A DNA stretch of 64,000 nt from Cladorhizidae sp. MBARI D1340-BT2. Lineage: Eukaryota; Porifera; Demospongiae; Poecilosclerida; Cladorhizidae. The translations under genes were made by a program, and so were the position numbers. Numbering within the stretch: the stretch's first letter is position 1; each line of letters starts with the position of its first letter. Below, piece by piece: positions 1 to 11,399 of the stretch. Below the pieces are notes generated by a model. It searched no databases, was not told the DNA's origin, and saw only the letters and a program-made list of their open reading frames with translations. The stretch covers positions 27,446,448-27,510,447 of the forward strand of contig JAQNBH010000006.1 of NCBI GenBank assembly GCA_028752905.1. The letters are read 5' to 3'.

Positions 1-1110
1 TACCCCAAAATGAAGAAGTCTCTCATGAATTTAAATGAATTAAGAGATTAAAATAACATCATAGATTAAAATATTATCAAGTGTAATGCATCTTTCTCTC
101 TTGAAAGAGAAAGTACTCCAGTTTCATCATTTCAGTAATCACCTACTAGCCATAACCCTCCCTCCCCCTAGGGAATGTTTATCCTCAGTTTATCAGTTTA
201 TCACTTTCTAAGTTTTTTTTCCTTCTTTCTGTTCTAGCCCAAACAAAACCTGCACCATCATGCATCATCCACATTCCAATGCAACACTCTGTAATACACA
301 CAACACCCACTTACTATATATAGCATCACTCACACCATCCACCATGCAATCACAAAAGTGTGAATATGTGCTTACCTCTCTTTATAAGCACCAACAAGCA
401 TTGAGTACCTCATTCTTAGCATAGACAAAGATACCTCCAAATATTTGCCAATTAAAAATATATTGATCTCGCTGTCAAATAACTTTTTGAAGACAACCAT
501 ATTTACATCAATAAGTCCTCTACCATGTCCTGCCATTGCTCAGCATTGAAGTCTCTCTCCCTGGAGAGCAGGAGGATATCTAGAGGAGCAGGAGGATAGC
601 TAGAGGTTGGACGCACCAACACAGGACAGATTACCACTCCACCACAGGTGGCCCCTCCCACTGCTCCCCATCAATATACTACACTATCACTCATTCAGAG
701 GCAAGAAGAAGATAATCACGTTTCGGATTATCTCCATCAACACTGTAAACACCAAGTTGATACACGCACGTACAACACTAACACTACCACCCTTAGCAAT
801 AAATACACTAGAGAATTTCTAATTCTAGGAAGGATACTCTGCGCCAATCCAGAACAGCCTCCCAAAAGAACTGGATGACAAATAAACAAACACAATAGAC
901 AGCTTCCTCTAGCACAGAGATTTGCAGACTACAGAGAAAATCCATATGCCTACATTGGAGGATATGTTCTTTCAACTGGGTAGTGTGGTAATCCCTTGGC
1001 TTCAGGCTCCAGCCTACAGCTCATAATTAACAATGATTGTATCCTCGGGTTGGCCATCATACCTGTCCCCCACTCCCCCACAGGGTTCCATGGCTGGAAC
1101 CAAACCAGAT
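1..1110. other. AT-rich non-coding stretch
   Basis: No supported gene. Two overlapping short open frames near 607-878 have low-complexity translations and no recognisable motif. A 20-bp unit beginning gagcaggagg is repeated twice in tandem at 566-605. Nothing else stands out. Confidence 0.5.
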
Positions 1111-1752
1111 ATAATCCCTGCCCAGTATACCATAACCATGCCCCTAGACATAATCCCTGCCCAGTATACCATAACCAGGCCCCTAGACATTATCCCTGCC
1201 CAGTGTACCATAACCAGGCCCCTAGACAAAATCCCTGCCCAGTATATACCATAACGCAGCCCCTAGACATAATCACTGCGCAGTATACCATAACCAGGCC
1301 CCTAGACATAATCCCTGCCCAGTATACCATAACCCAGCACCTAGACATAATCCCTGCCCAGTATAACATAACCAGGCCCCTAGACATAATTCCTGCCGAG
1401 TATACCATAACCCAGCCCCTAGACATAATCCCTGCCCAGTATACCATAACCAGGCCCCTAGACATAATCCCTGCCCAGTATACCATAACCCAGCCCCTAG
1501 ACATAATACCTGCCCAGTATACCATAACCAGGCGCCTAGACATAATCCCTGATGAGAACACCATCGATGAAGAAGGCGTTGATGCCCAGTATACCATAAC
1601 CAGGCCCCTAGACATAATCCCTGCCCAATATACCATAACCAGGCCCCTATACATAATCCCTGCCCAGTATACCATAACCAGGCCCCTAGACATAATCCCT
1701 GCCCAGTATACCATAACCAGGCCCCTAGACATAATGCCCTCCGAGTATACAA
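1111..1752. repeat. 39-bp minisatellite, about 16 copies
   Basis: The 39-bp unit contains the cores cccagtataccataacc and cccctagacataat and is tandemly repeated about 16 times. Because 39 is a multiple of three and the unit has no stop in several frames, long open frames appear on both strands (996-1913 plus; 1190-1732 and 1273-1752 minus). I read these as by-products of the repeat: the plus frame has no ATG at its start, and there is no unique coding sequence around them. Copies 4 to 11 alternate between cag and agg variants, giving a 78-bp dimer. One copy carries a 33-bp insertion at about 1550-1582, and copy 4 carries 2 extra bases. Confidence 0.93.
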
Positions 1753-3820
1753 TAATACCTGCCTACCATAACAGAACTAAGCTGGACATGATTGACTCCC
1801 TCCAAACTCACCAAACCTCAAACCCTCTCCAACCCCTTCATAACACAACAGGCAGGACCCTCACACTACATGGCCTGTTGATGTTTTTTGGTTGTTATTT
1901 TTTTGGGGGGTAGGGGAGTTTACTGGTAGAGGAGGTGCCAAAAAACTGCCCCCCACAACTAATTGACCCAAATAGGCCCACAACACAACACCACAAAAAA
2001 ACATTCCTTCATAGTAAACTATCACATTTGGAACACTCCAACGGAAAGAAACTAAAATACAGAACAAGGATTGAAATTTTGCATCACACCAAACAAACCC
2101 TTCAGATTATTCCTCCATATTTCACATTAGATGGCTAAGATTATTTTAGAAGACAATCAGTAGGCTTCACAAGACACCCATGGTCCCTAAAAGCAATAGC
2201 AACCCCAAAGGGCAGTAAAATGTAAGAAAATATTATGAAATAGCAAGAGAAAGACAAGTAACCCGACTGAACATAAGTCCAGCATGTCTGCCAAGTAGAA
2301 CAAGACCTTTCAACCTTAGCTAATGATAGATCAATAATTAAAAAATCAGTTGACAAAGGTTCATGCATAGTGGTAGGAGACACAGAAAACTAGATAAAAA
2401 CAATATAGTAGACACAAATCTTTATAAATAAATAATGCATGATTCCACACCTTTTCCGAGGACATATCTTTGTCCTACACCTCCTGTTCTACAAGCAGAA
2501 GATGTTGAAAAGCTATCATGAAGCACATTATGGAAGAAGTAAGTAGATTCAGACTGTGTTACGTGTCATGATCTCTTGAGTTCTTTGGTAGCTGGGCTTT
2601 AACTGGTTTTTAAGTCATAGCTTCACTACTAGATAGCATTTGCAATCTTTTTGTTCAAAGTAAGCTGTGCCATAAGTAGGCATTAGCAAACCCTAGATCT
2701 TTAGTCAGTCTTTGTGTGCAAGGCTTTAACTAAGTAGGGTACTCTAAATCTACAAAGGTCAGTAGTTGATCTTTACCTAGACTAGACTAGTCAATAGCTT
2801 GTGTGTCAGCAGTCTCTAACTGGTATTATTGCAACATAGAGTTTGTTTTTTCACAGTTAACAGATTATTATAAAATTGTACATAATGGAGGGGGGAAAAG
2901 TTGCTAGAGGGCTATATTCGTAAGGTTATTCGAACATGCTGATTGGCAACAAATAAGAAGTAAGCAGGATTTTGGTGATGACACCTCGGCCACCAATTAA
3001 CCCTTGCAAGATTTACACCAACCTGTATCTAGCTGTCTAGCCAACATTTCACCAATCTGTTGACAAACATTCTTATTTGGAGAGGGCTAGTAACGTTGTG
3101 CATGTTATGCATCGAAAAGAAGTAACTTTATTGGACATGTGATTGTGTATTTGTTTCACTTCAGCCATTTAAGAAGGGAATGTTCTTCTTTGGAGAATCA
3201 TCAGAGGGAATTAACTCAACTGTGTGCCACCTCTGGAAAGCAAGTTGGCTCTGGCAAATCCCCCAGTGCCCCTCAGCCTTCTTCAGTGCCACCACAAGGT
3301 TCAAAGAAGTTAGCATCCCATTGCTACAATTACCTTAGTTACAGACCACCTGATTTTAGACTAGTGATTGGAAGACAGTCACTCAAAAGTGGGACTGCTA
3401 AAATAAATTTTTGACAATTTCTCCAATTTAGAGGGGAAAAACCATTTTTTATTGTGGCATCGTTCAGTGTGTGTAGAGGAGACTTGCTGCTTTCTTTTTC
3501 ATTCCTTATATACTTTTTTTTTGTGACTTTTTGTTTCTTGTTTTTCTCTCCTTTTTCCCCCCTTCTTTCCCCCCCCCCATCTTTCAAGATTTCTTCACTG
3601 TGAGCATCACCCATTTCTCGTCCTATGGGTGGACTAAGAAATAATTTTCGGCCACTTCAAATATTTCTCTCCTCCTTCCCCTTCACCTCCTCCCCTTCTA
3701 GCAAACTATCGTATTAGAAACTTGGTCCTGACGGCTTAGCTTGTTGATTGATGATTGATTGTTTGGTACTTACAGGACCACCCTGACCATGAGGAACTCT
3801 ATCTAAGGCATCTGCTCAAT
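1753..3820. other. No gene recognised
   Basis: AT-rich sequence with pyrimidine-rich runs around 3480-3580 and 3660-3710. The small open frames (for example 3139-3414 plus) have no domain, no convincing splice context and no counterpart elsewhere in the window. Confidence 0.5.
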
Positions 3821-4241
3821 GGGATGTCCGAGTACAAAAAAATTCTGAAAGAGATAAGATTTCGGTTGCTCTGTAACTAAACCATAATATATTGTGTGTT
3901 GAGCTCATCATTTGTGATATACAGAGGGAGGCCACTTAGTTACTTAACATGTCTGGCAATCAGACGCTTCAAGAAGCTCCTCCGTTGGAATTGCAGCCTA
4001 TATTAAAGTCCTTTTTCCATTTTAATGGAAAATGGGAAAATTTGTGAGCACATGTGTCCAAAGGATATAATACCATTCGCGTAATGAGGAACATCATCCA
4101 GCAGCTTCAATTAGCTCTTCAAACTCCTCCAATTAGCACTTCTCACAAATGAGCTCAACTACTTTACAATATATTATGGTTTAGTTACAGAGCAACCAAA
4201 ATCTTATCTCTTTCAGAATTTTTTTTGTACTCGGACATCCC
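3821..4241. mobile_element. MITE-like foldback element with long inverted termini
   Basis: The left arm (3821-3917) begins gggatgtccgagtac, and the right arm (about 4143-4241) is its near-perfect reverse complement, ending gtactcggacatccc. The arms are about 97 bp with only a few differences and enclose about 225 bp of non-coding sequence. A short element with long terminal inverted repeats and no coding capacity fits a non-autonomous DNA transposon or foldback element. No clear target-site duplication is visible (flanks ctcaat and agcagg). Its right end abuts the truncated edge of the Ginger-like copy at 4248. The superfamily is not assignable by eye. Confidence 0.75.
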
Positions 4242-4247
4242 AGCAGG

Positions 4248-5857
4248 TGCAGGAATCGATCAGAAAAGTATCAGGATAGCAAACGAAAATGTGCAGAGGG
4301 TACTGGATGTTCAGGATAGTGCGCAGAAAAGTGCCATTCGATCTTGTTATAATTATTGGTACTTATTATAAAACGCAAAACTAAGAGTGCATTATACATT
4401 TTTGGAGCTCAAAATCTCTAAATTGCACATTGTAGCAATATGGTATATTATTTTCCAAATTCTTATATACTAAAATATAAACATGGTTTTTGGTGTAAGC
4501 CTTCAGCTAAAGATGCATATACCTTGAATGTGCTGCTTGTAGTTATGATTTCTATGTATGATGTTTGTGTACTTATGTAGATATGTACTCCCCACAACTT
4601 ATGGTATCAATACAAGTGTCCAGTCTCCAACAAAGCAACAGTGTTGATGTTCTACCGAACAGCTAGGGGTTCCATAGCCATCAATAATGCAAAACATGAG
4701 AATGAGCAGGAGCTTCTCTACGAAAACATCTCACTCACTATGTCTCCTGAAGACATACAATATAATTTGGAGAAGCATGTGGCAGATGTAAGAACAAAAC
4801 TGACTGGCAAACATAAATATATGACATGGAATTGCTGACACTTTTTTGTAACCAAAAATGGGGGACAAATAGTTTAATGAAAATGTTTGATGCACTCCCC
4901 AAAAATCATGTTACAGATCCGTTTTATTTTGTAATCACATAGGTACATATGAGAAGATATGGCTAAAGCGAAGCATAAAGCTTATTTCGATTCCAAGCCC
5001 AAAAGAGGCTAATAGATTTGTTTTTATGAATTAATGTGTACCTTTAATGTGTGCCTTTATATAAGCTGAATCAAATTGGAGTCCCATTGTTGTTACTGAG
5101 AAAAAATCGAAAGGCTAAGAATAATAAAATTTTCTGGATAGATGTAATTCCGAATTTTGATAAATGTTAGAATGTCCTTGTCTGATTTTTGTGATATATT
5201 TTTTATCTGTCGCTCGACCTTTACTGGATGGTTTTAATTTTATATTACTAACCTGTTGACTATCATAGGTGATTGTGTCCTTAAAAGAGGAATGCAAGGA
5301 AGGTATCCATAAAAGGAGACAGGCTGGTCCATGACTAGTTGGGACCCTATGTAATCGTCTATGTCTCACCCAAAGGACTCTGCACACTGCAGGATAACAA
5401 CCAAAACAATATGAAGGTTAAAGTTAATGTCGGGCTCTTGAAGCCTTACTTAACTAGATAGATGCCAGTTCAACATGAGATACCTTCATCCATCCTGTCA
5501 CACAACACCAGTTCGAACAACCCTGGACCATCTGATGAGTTGAGTTATACAGCTTCCCCTGGGAGTCCAGAGAAGAGGCAGTGCCTAATCATTAGACAGA
5601 CTAAGAAAGATAGTCCAGTCCTCCCACCACCTGATATAAACACACCTGTCTCTAGTGAGCCAACACCAGACTGTGTTGTAACCAGTGTTACACAAGTTGT
5701 GCCTAGAATGCTTGGAAAACCCTTGCCTTGCAAACCACCTGTCCATATCCAAATCATGAATACTGGTGGCCACTGGGTCTGTGTGTCCAGCATAGGAATG
5801 CCCAAGGGGACTGTGCGGGTGTATGACAGCCTCTATACAAGAACCAGTAAGAAATAA
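4248..5857 (+). pseudogene. Ginger-like integrase C-terminus fused to Ulp1/C48-like protease, copy A (decayed)
   Basis: This looks like the 3' half of a multi-exon gene. One exon from about 4581 reads YGINTSVQSPTKQQ, then after a small deletion LMFYRTARGSIAINN, the region after an integrase core. A short exon near 4950-5012 contains AKAKHKAYFDSKPKRG. A third exon starts after an AG at 5267-5268 and carries VLKRNARK, then GDRLV, LGPYVIV (the GPY/F module) and VNVGLLKPYLTR. Downstream, HWVCVSSIG and VRVYDSLY match the His and Asp segments of Ulp1/C48 cysteine proteases, followed by a possible splice donor at about 5848. The catalytic Cys exon was not found. Frameshifts and stops show it is dead. 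Integrase plus Ulp1-like protease is known from Ginger-type DNA transposons; a gypsy-derived integrase is the alternative. The same sequence recurs at 50998-52340. Confidence 0.72.
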
Positions 5858-6394
5858 CCTGAATGATAATATTTTATATGCTAAACTTTAAAAAAAATTA
5901 CACATTCTGATTAGGTGGATCAAGAATTAATTGTTGTCAATTTCCAACAACTTTTATGACATGCATTGGAAATTGAATAATGTCATTGGATCAAACAGTG
6001 TTGTTTTATTTTAATCCTCTCAATTAAAAAAATTGGGCTCCTTGATAACTACAGCTGTGAGCTTAGAAATCTATACTCTATTTTTTACTTACATAGTATC
6101 TCAACTCAAGCATCTTATTAAAAACCAGGGCCTTGCAAGAGTGTCAATTTCACCTAAATATGATTCACAGCTCAATATTAATGGCAAGATGCCAATGTAT
6201 GGTACAACAATGAACCCACTAAAATAGGTACTGTACGTGTTACCATTCAATCAATTCTTGGAAATAAATAGTAGTTATAACACTACAAACAATTAATAGT
6301 TGTTTCGTTTGTTTGTTCTTACTGTTGTTGGATCATTGCAGAACTGGATACACTAAAATGCCTGGCATGGATGGAATTATATCAAGGAAGCCAC
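5858..6394. other. No gene recognised
   Basis: AT-rich sequence that could contain the remaining intron of the protease gene. A weak acceptor near 5912 is followed by only 14 open codons. No catalytic cysteine segment could be identified here or up to 6640. Confidence 0.35.
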
Positions 6395-6920
6395 TGTCAG
6401 AAACCTTTCTGACTAATGAATACCAACCACAACCGCCTGTTCAACCACACAAGCAGAAAGTACATCAGGATACACAACCACAAACCACACAGAATAGACA
6501 TAGCCACTCGTTCTCACCAGTAGTCATGGAAGACCTTCGAAAGTATTCTATAGACACAGCACGGACAACCGCAAGTATTCTGATTGGTCACCAGGAAAGG
6601 GAGTGTCCGGAAAAACAGCTCGGAATGATAAAAGACAGCTGAACAAACTAGAACATAGAGAAAAAGCCAGATAGACTTATTTATAAGCTATACTGTGTGC
6701 ATGTAGCCTGAGTATTCGAAAGTGCATATATATTCATTGTTGTAAGAACCACTTTGTGTATGAGCATATCTATACTCGGGGAAGGGAGGCTGCTAGGATT
6801 TAGCAGTAGGTCTACTATTGGATTGTGGGCGTCAATCAGTGTGATTGTGAGACTTAGGTTACTTGGTGTCTGGATAGACAAAGTAGGACCTAGGTGGAGC
6901 TTAGGAGAGATTCACTGACA
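6395..6920 (+). mobile_element. Candidate 5' LTR of a third LTR retroelement
   Basis: The right boundary is well supported. The sequence ends in TGACA at 6916-6920, two bases before a perfect primer-binding site, which is how the LTR at 15449-16082 also ends. The left boundary is only a guess: TGTCAG at 6395 would pair with TGACA and give a 526-bp LTR, with a TATA-like ttatttataagc near 6680. No second LTR of this type was found, and the open frame at 6313-6642 crosses the proposed start, so the left edge may be wrong. Confidence 0.4.
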
Positions 6921-6922
6921 AC

Positions 6923-6942
6923 TGGTGGCAGCGGTGGGATTC
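6923..6942 (+). other. tRNA-Leu primer-binding site
   Basis: TGGTGGCAGCGGTGGGATTC is the exact complement of the 3' end, including CCA, of metazoan tRNA-Leu (AAG type), as I know that tRNA. It lies 2 bp after a TGACA LTR end. This is where minus-strand DNA synthesis of the LTR element would start. The untranslated leader runs to about 7166, and an ATG at 7167 opens a short frame (MTDESYGYQKS) that soon stops. Confidence 0.75.
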
Positions 6943-7176
6943 TCTTAGTGAAAGGGAATCCTAGGAATGTGAATTTGTTCTGTTGTATCTATATTTTTCC
7001 CCCTTCTAAGAGAGTTGTGTAACAGCTAGACAGGGACAACTCAGGTGATCACTACCTTGGAGTTTGAAAACCAGATCCTCTACTCGAGCTAGGTTGTTAG
7101 TTCTATTAATTTCTCGTTTTGTCGTTCGATCATTTGGGGAGACACGGTTCGAGACCGATATCTAAGATGACAGATG

Positions 7177-7378
7177 AGTCGTACGGTTACCAGAAGTCTA
7201 CTCAAGATATGTTAAATTTAAATGTATAAGATACATATAATTATATACATCTTCAGGTATTTATCAAGCCTCAAGGTAGCAAGCACCAAATATGCTCTTG
7301 TCATCCCTCTGGGGTTAGGGTAGGCACATGTAGCAAGCACTGAGGAGATAGACTGTGACAAAATCATATGTGCCTTTC
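7177..7378 (+). repeat. Dispersed repeat, inverted partner at 60185-60395
   Basis: About 200 bp is shared with the reverse complement of 60185-60395 at high identity, from gtacggtta to acaaaatcatatgtg, including the same short indels around an AT-rich stretch. Both copies encode, with interruptions, a peptide containing LKVASTKYALVI and VASTEEIDCDKIIC. This suggests an exon or gag segment of a repeated element, perhaps the one whose LTR and primer site lie just upstream. Confidence 0.7.
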
Positions 7379-7785
7379 ACTGGCATAAGCGACTTAAGTC
7401 GCGAAATATGCCTAAAGCTTGCCTCTAATATACTCCTGAATATCAGGAAAATACGGAATGAGGAAAGGGAAGTAAACGTGTCAGCAAACATCACTTCCGG
7501 TTCTTTCCCGGTCTCGAAGAGACCCGCTTTAGTAGAGACGAAGCGTTAAGACTTCCTATTTGAGGATGACTTCGGCCTGTTCGAGATTGACGTTAGTGAA
7601 GAAGAGGAAGAAGGTGCCTGTGCTTACCTGTGAAGTGGCGTAGTTGACGGTGATGCTATGGCAGCTATAACAGAAGCTGTTGGCACCGACCACGAAGCAA
7701 GTTTTCAAAGTATAGGTCGCTCTACTCTGCCAAGTGAAGCTTCAGACGATAGTGATGATCATGAAGACTTCCCCCAAGGTAAGAA
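7379..7785 (+). other. Possible decayed acidic exon
   Basis: Several open segments run through this stretch. One frame encodes an acidic peptide (VSEEEEEG), and a later segment reads SDDSDDHEDFPQG directly before a good splice donor (ggtaagaat) at about 7780. Acidic N-terminal exons occur in piggyBac-type transposases, including the intact one at 43.5 kb, but no catalytic segment follows here. Function unknown. Confidence 0.25.
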
Positions 7786-8127
7786 TAGATAAGAGTTGTA
7801 TAGTAAAGCCTAGTAACTAGCATAATAATATGAACTATTTCTCCTTGGAAGGTAGTTTCACTCTCATGGACCTGGAGGAGGAGGAGGAAGCAGCAGAGGA
7901 GAAGACAGGGTTGGAGGAGAGGTTATTATTTATATATATATATATATTTTATAATGTAGCATTATGTGTTTGTCTGAGTTATGCTGAACATGCAGACCTT
8001 CACAGTGCCAAGCATTGCCCTTTTATTTTTTATCTATATTTATTTATAATTATGTTATGCACACTTTGCACATACTTTTATTTATTTTTCAGTACTATGG
8101 ACCCTAGCCCTTACTTCCTCTCTGTTA

Positions 8128-8400
8128 TGCTATTCACATCTTTGTGGTTTGTTATAAAAATGTTGTTGACAAATAGTTGTTGTTTACCAAACCTTGACTA
8201 GCTAACATTGCTGATTTCATGTGTATGAAACCGAGCTGAAATCAACTTATAATGATATTCACATCTTTGTGGTTTGTTATAATCAACCAAAAAATTGTTG
8301 TTGATAAACAGTAGTTGTTGTTGACAAAAAGTTGACCAGCTAACATTGCTGGTTTCATGTGTAATATGAAATTGAGATGATATAAACCCGATATAAACCC
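8128..8400. repeat. Imperfect tandem duplication, about 125 bp
   Basis: attcacatctttgtggttt followed by a gttgttgacaa stretch and gctaacattgctg with tttcatgtgt occurs at about 8130-8254 and again at 8255-8390, with small insertions. A third partial start (atattcacattttt) follows at about 8430. Non-coding. Confidence 0.7.
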
Positions 8401-8567
8401 TTTTATTTTACTTCCTGTCTCTTATAACAATATTCACATTTTTTAAATTTTCCATAATATCTCTTCATGCATCAGCTATCACCTGATATATAGTTGTTGG
8501 GTACTTGTCTTCATGTGGTCCTCTATAAAAAAATTATGTGAAATTGTGTCAATTTTTGTAAAAAGTC

Positions 8568-9335
8568 CTCCGTAAATCTGCCAGTGAAAGATTACCTGAG
8601 AAACTTTGAACAAACCCTAACAGAGGTGGGACTTCCACTAACAGAAAGGACCAATATATTACGGAAGCAAGTCTCCGGGATAGTGATGGAAGCTTTTCAG
8701 GAACTGGACCTGAGCTTACATTACTAAACATTGAAGACTTCGCTGCTTGAGCATCTGGGTTGTACGGATACTAGAGCCATAAAAACTATTTGGAGAAACT
8801 CACCAACAGACAACCTGTCACGTAGACACAATCTCACTCAGATTACGAAGAGCATCAACTGATTCGCAAAGCGAATGGAAAGCAAAAAGGACTTCACGAT
8901 GGAGATGTTTCGAGGAACATTGACGCCTTACTACTCGCCAGAGGTATGCCATGCACTGAGAGGTAATACTTACAAGGATACTCCGGAGATCATCGATGAG
9001 CTGGAAGCTACTTCGGAATCAAAATCCTTTAACGAAAGAAGCAAGATGCACAAGAGACAACTGGAGGGACAAGACTCCGGCAGAAAGATGAGTCCCAGGG
9101 AACAGACACCTACTAATGGATCAGGTGGGCATCTAACTAAGGGTAGAGATGGGGGTTCCCCATTGAGCATGATTGGGTTGTTGGTGGCCAAGGTGTAGCC
9201 GGTGGTACACAGAGGTGTAGATCATTTCCTAAGGACATAGTTTGCTTTGAATGCAATGAAACATGGCATTTTAAGAGGTATTGCCCAAACAGTAAGGTCA
9301 AAGCCAAGCTAGGCATGATTAGTTTTGAGTCTGAG
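8568..9335 (+). pseudogene. gag: gag of element 1 (partial, with CCHC knuckle)
   Basis: Capsid/nucleocapsid polyprotein remnant. The segments DYLRNFEQTLTEVGLP, NILRKQVSG and MEAFQELDLS are nearly identical to the minus-strand copy at 58.4 kb. They are followed by FTMEMFRGTLTPYYSPEVCH, and GSGGHLTKGRDGGSP starting at about 9118. A CCHC zinc knuckle lies at 9243-9284 (CFECNETWHFKRYC, spacing C-x2-C-x4-H-x4-C) and lacks the usual glycine before the histidine. Stops and frame changes break the frame, for example after DLSLH at about 8725. The N-terminal part, from the MDPS start of the other copy, is missing. Confidence 0.85.
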
Positions 9336-9964
9336 GCTGAGGAAATTCAGGAGTTGCTCAGAACCGGGGATATAAATGGTAGACCGTGTAGGTGCCTCAT
9401 TGACACTGCAGCCAACAAAACAGCAGTCCCTGCTAGGCTCCAACTGAATGTTTTACTGGCAAGACAGCTACTGCAAGACTAGCTAATCAGAGGGTCGTCA
9501 CATTTAAAACAGCAACCATAGACTTAAAGGTAGATGGAATAACTAAGTCCATGGATGTGTTTGTAGTTGGTGAGGATACAAAGCATGTTCTGTTGGGAAA
9601 GGACCACCCCTGGGTGAGGTCTTGGATTGCTGGAAAATCCAAGCCAAGGGTGCTGGCAGATGATCCTGTACCATTACCTGTGTTCAAAGTCAGGCACTAT
9701 TGGCAGAGAAAGCCGCTAACCAGATTGAGGATAGCAAGGATGGCACTTGCACTAGGCAGCTACCCCTTACACTACCGAAATTGCATGAAAAACCAATATC
9801 CCAACCCAGAAGGAAGAAAGCCAAAACAACCTAAACTAGTTACTTGTGATCGTGTTGACCATGAGACAGATAGCTTATTAACAGAAGTAGAGGAAGTGAG
9901 CACCGATACCAGTCCCAAGAGGAGGACACTCACATCAATTCTTCTGCTAATGATGAATTGCTGA
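9336..9964 (+). pseudogene. Retroviral-type aspartic protease of element 1
   Basis: CRCLIDTAANKTAVPAR at about 9385-9440 is the active-site segment of a pepsin-like retroelement protease. It carries DTA in place of the more common DTG, with the catalytic Asp codon at 9402-9404. After a frame change, an open frame at 9551-9964 continues with MDVFVVGEDTKHVLLGKD, which resembles the flap-to-C-terminal region (hLLG, where h is hydrophobic). This enzyme would mature the gag-pol polyprotein. The linker from 9700 to 9964 has no recognised motif. Confidence 0.78.
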
Positions 9965-10099
9965 GTGGGTACATGTACAAGGGAGATGAGGCAATAGAAG
10001 AGATATTGAGGCAGGAAACCTTCAAGGGTTAGAGGGAGGTCATGTGAGTGAGTTGCCGTTTCTGACCCTTACAAAAGGGAAGGTGGAAATGCTGGCTCT

Positions 10100-10560
10100 A
10101 ACAGAACAGCAAAGAAGGATGGGATATTAGAGGAGATGAGGTGTAACGCTGATAGGCAGGAAGATGAACACTTCTATCTGGGAGGTGTAATATTGCATAG
10201 CAAACGGGCTGACCCAGGGAGAGAGTTCACCAGAGTGGTGGCCCCCTCTTGTAGGAGCAAGGAGACATTAACAGCTCTACACAAACAGGCCTACGAAAAT
10301 GAAGAAAGCTACAAAGAAAAATCTAAACAGGCCTATGATCAGAGATCCAAACCAAGGAGTTATGAACTCGGGGACATGGTGCTCTGTCACAACCCAGGGT
10401 TGACAGGAAAACTCCACTCAATTGGGATGGCCCATACGAAGTCATAGCTAAACTGTCTGACTGTAACTATACAATAGCTGTCCCTAACAAAAGATCAAAA
10501 AAGCTAACCATCCACATTAACCGGCTTAATGAGTGGAAGATGCCACATGCTAATCTACTT
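10100..10560 (+). pseudogene. Integrase remnant of element 1, catalytic core deleted
   Basis: The N-terminal edge (EHFYLGGVILHSK, then VVAPSCRSKETLTALHK) resembles the strand that precedes the integrase HHCC zinc finger. It then jumps straight to the C-terminal region (YKEKSKQAYDQRSKPRSYEL, then GDMVL). After a one-base frame change, the GPY/F module WDGPYEVIAKLSDCNYTI and IHINRLNEWK follow. The zinc finger and the DDE core, normally about 200 residues, are absent; the junction is near 10285. The reading continues into the RT N-terminal region with no LTR between, so integrase truly lies upstream of RT in this element. Confidence 0.85.
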
Positions 10561-10599
10561 AGACTCATTATGGCAGACAAATCTGAGGACACACCGAAT

Positions 10600-11380
10600 T
10601 CCATAGGTAGTGTCAAGATGAATTTATCCAATGCTAGGAAATCACAGTTGAAGGCCATTCTAAAGTACCGTACCCTGAAAGGGCTGAGCTTGCTGAAACA
10701 CGACCAATGTGAAATCCATTTAGAGGAAGGAAACCCACTCCGCTTACCCCCCAACAGAATTGCCCCTGCAATGAAAAATGATCTTAAGAAGGAGATAGAT
10801 GAGCTTGGGTATACTCATTCCATCCAAAAGCCCATGGTCATCCCCTATGGTACCGCCTAGGAAAAAGGTGACTAGGGATGTACGACTCTGTATTGACTAC
10901 AGACAGCTAAATAAAGTCACAATCAATGACCCGCTCCAGATGCCATGCATTGAGGACCTACTGAGCCAAGTGGCTAATGCTGTCTGGCTTTCCAAGATTG
11001 ATCTGAACAAGGGATTCTACCTGGTCCTTCTTGGTAGAGCCAGCCAGGATAAGACAGCTTTCTGCACCCCGTGGAGGAAATAAACATTTACCCGCATGCC
11101 ATTTGGTGTCAAAAATGCATCAGCAGCTTTCCAAAGGTGCATGGAAAACACTCTAGATCATTTGAGAGACTGCTGCGCGACATATATTGATGATATATTA
11201 ATATTTTCTGCTACTTGGAAGGAACATGTACAACGCATTGAAGAAGTGTTGAAAGCATTGGTAGATGCTGGGCTGACTACGAACCTAGACAAATGTGCAC
11301 AGTCACTAGAGTATCTGGGACACCAAATTGGACATGGCTTTGTAAGTGTGCCAGAAGCTAAAGCTAAGGCGCACTGAAGG
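10600..11380 (+). pseudogene. pol: Reverse transcriptase of element 1
   Basis: Ty3/gypsy RT blocks appear in order: NPLRLPPNRIAP, LGILIPSKSPWSSPMV, RLCIDYRQLNKVT, LSKIDLNKGFY, KTAFCTP, MPFGVKNASAAFQR, YIDDILIFSATW (catalytic YIDD at about 11187-11198) and LEYLGHQIG. This enzyme copies the element RNA into DNA. A frame change near 10800-10860 and a stop at 11081-11083 break it. Apart from these, the palm motifs are complete. Confidence 0.93.
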
Positions 11381-11399
11381 ACTTCCATAGACCTAGGAA

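Noticed and set aside
996..1913. 305-codon open frame
   Set aside because: Generated by the 39-bp repeat; starts at TTG, has no unique domain, and the opposite strand is equally open.
3139..3414. 91-codon open frame
   Set aside because: Low-complexity Ser/Pro-rich translation without homology that I can recognise.
7141..7160. ggttcgagacc resembling a tRNA B box
   Set aside because: No matching A box or cloverleaf arms around it.
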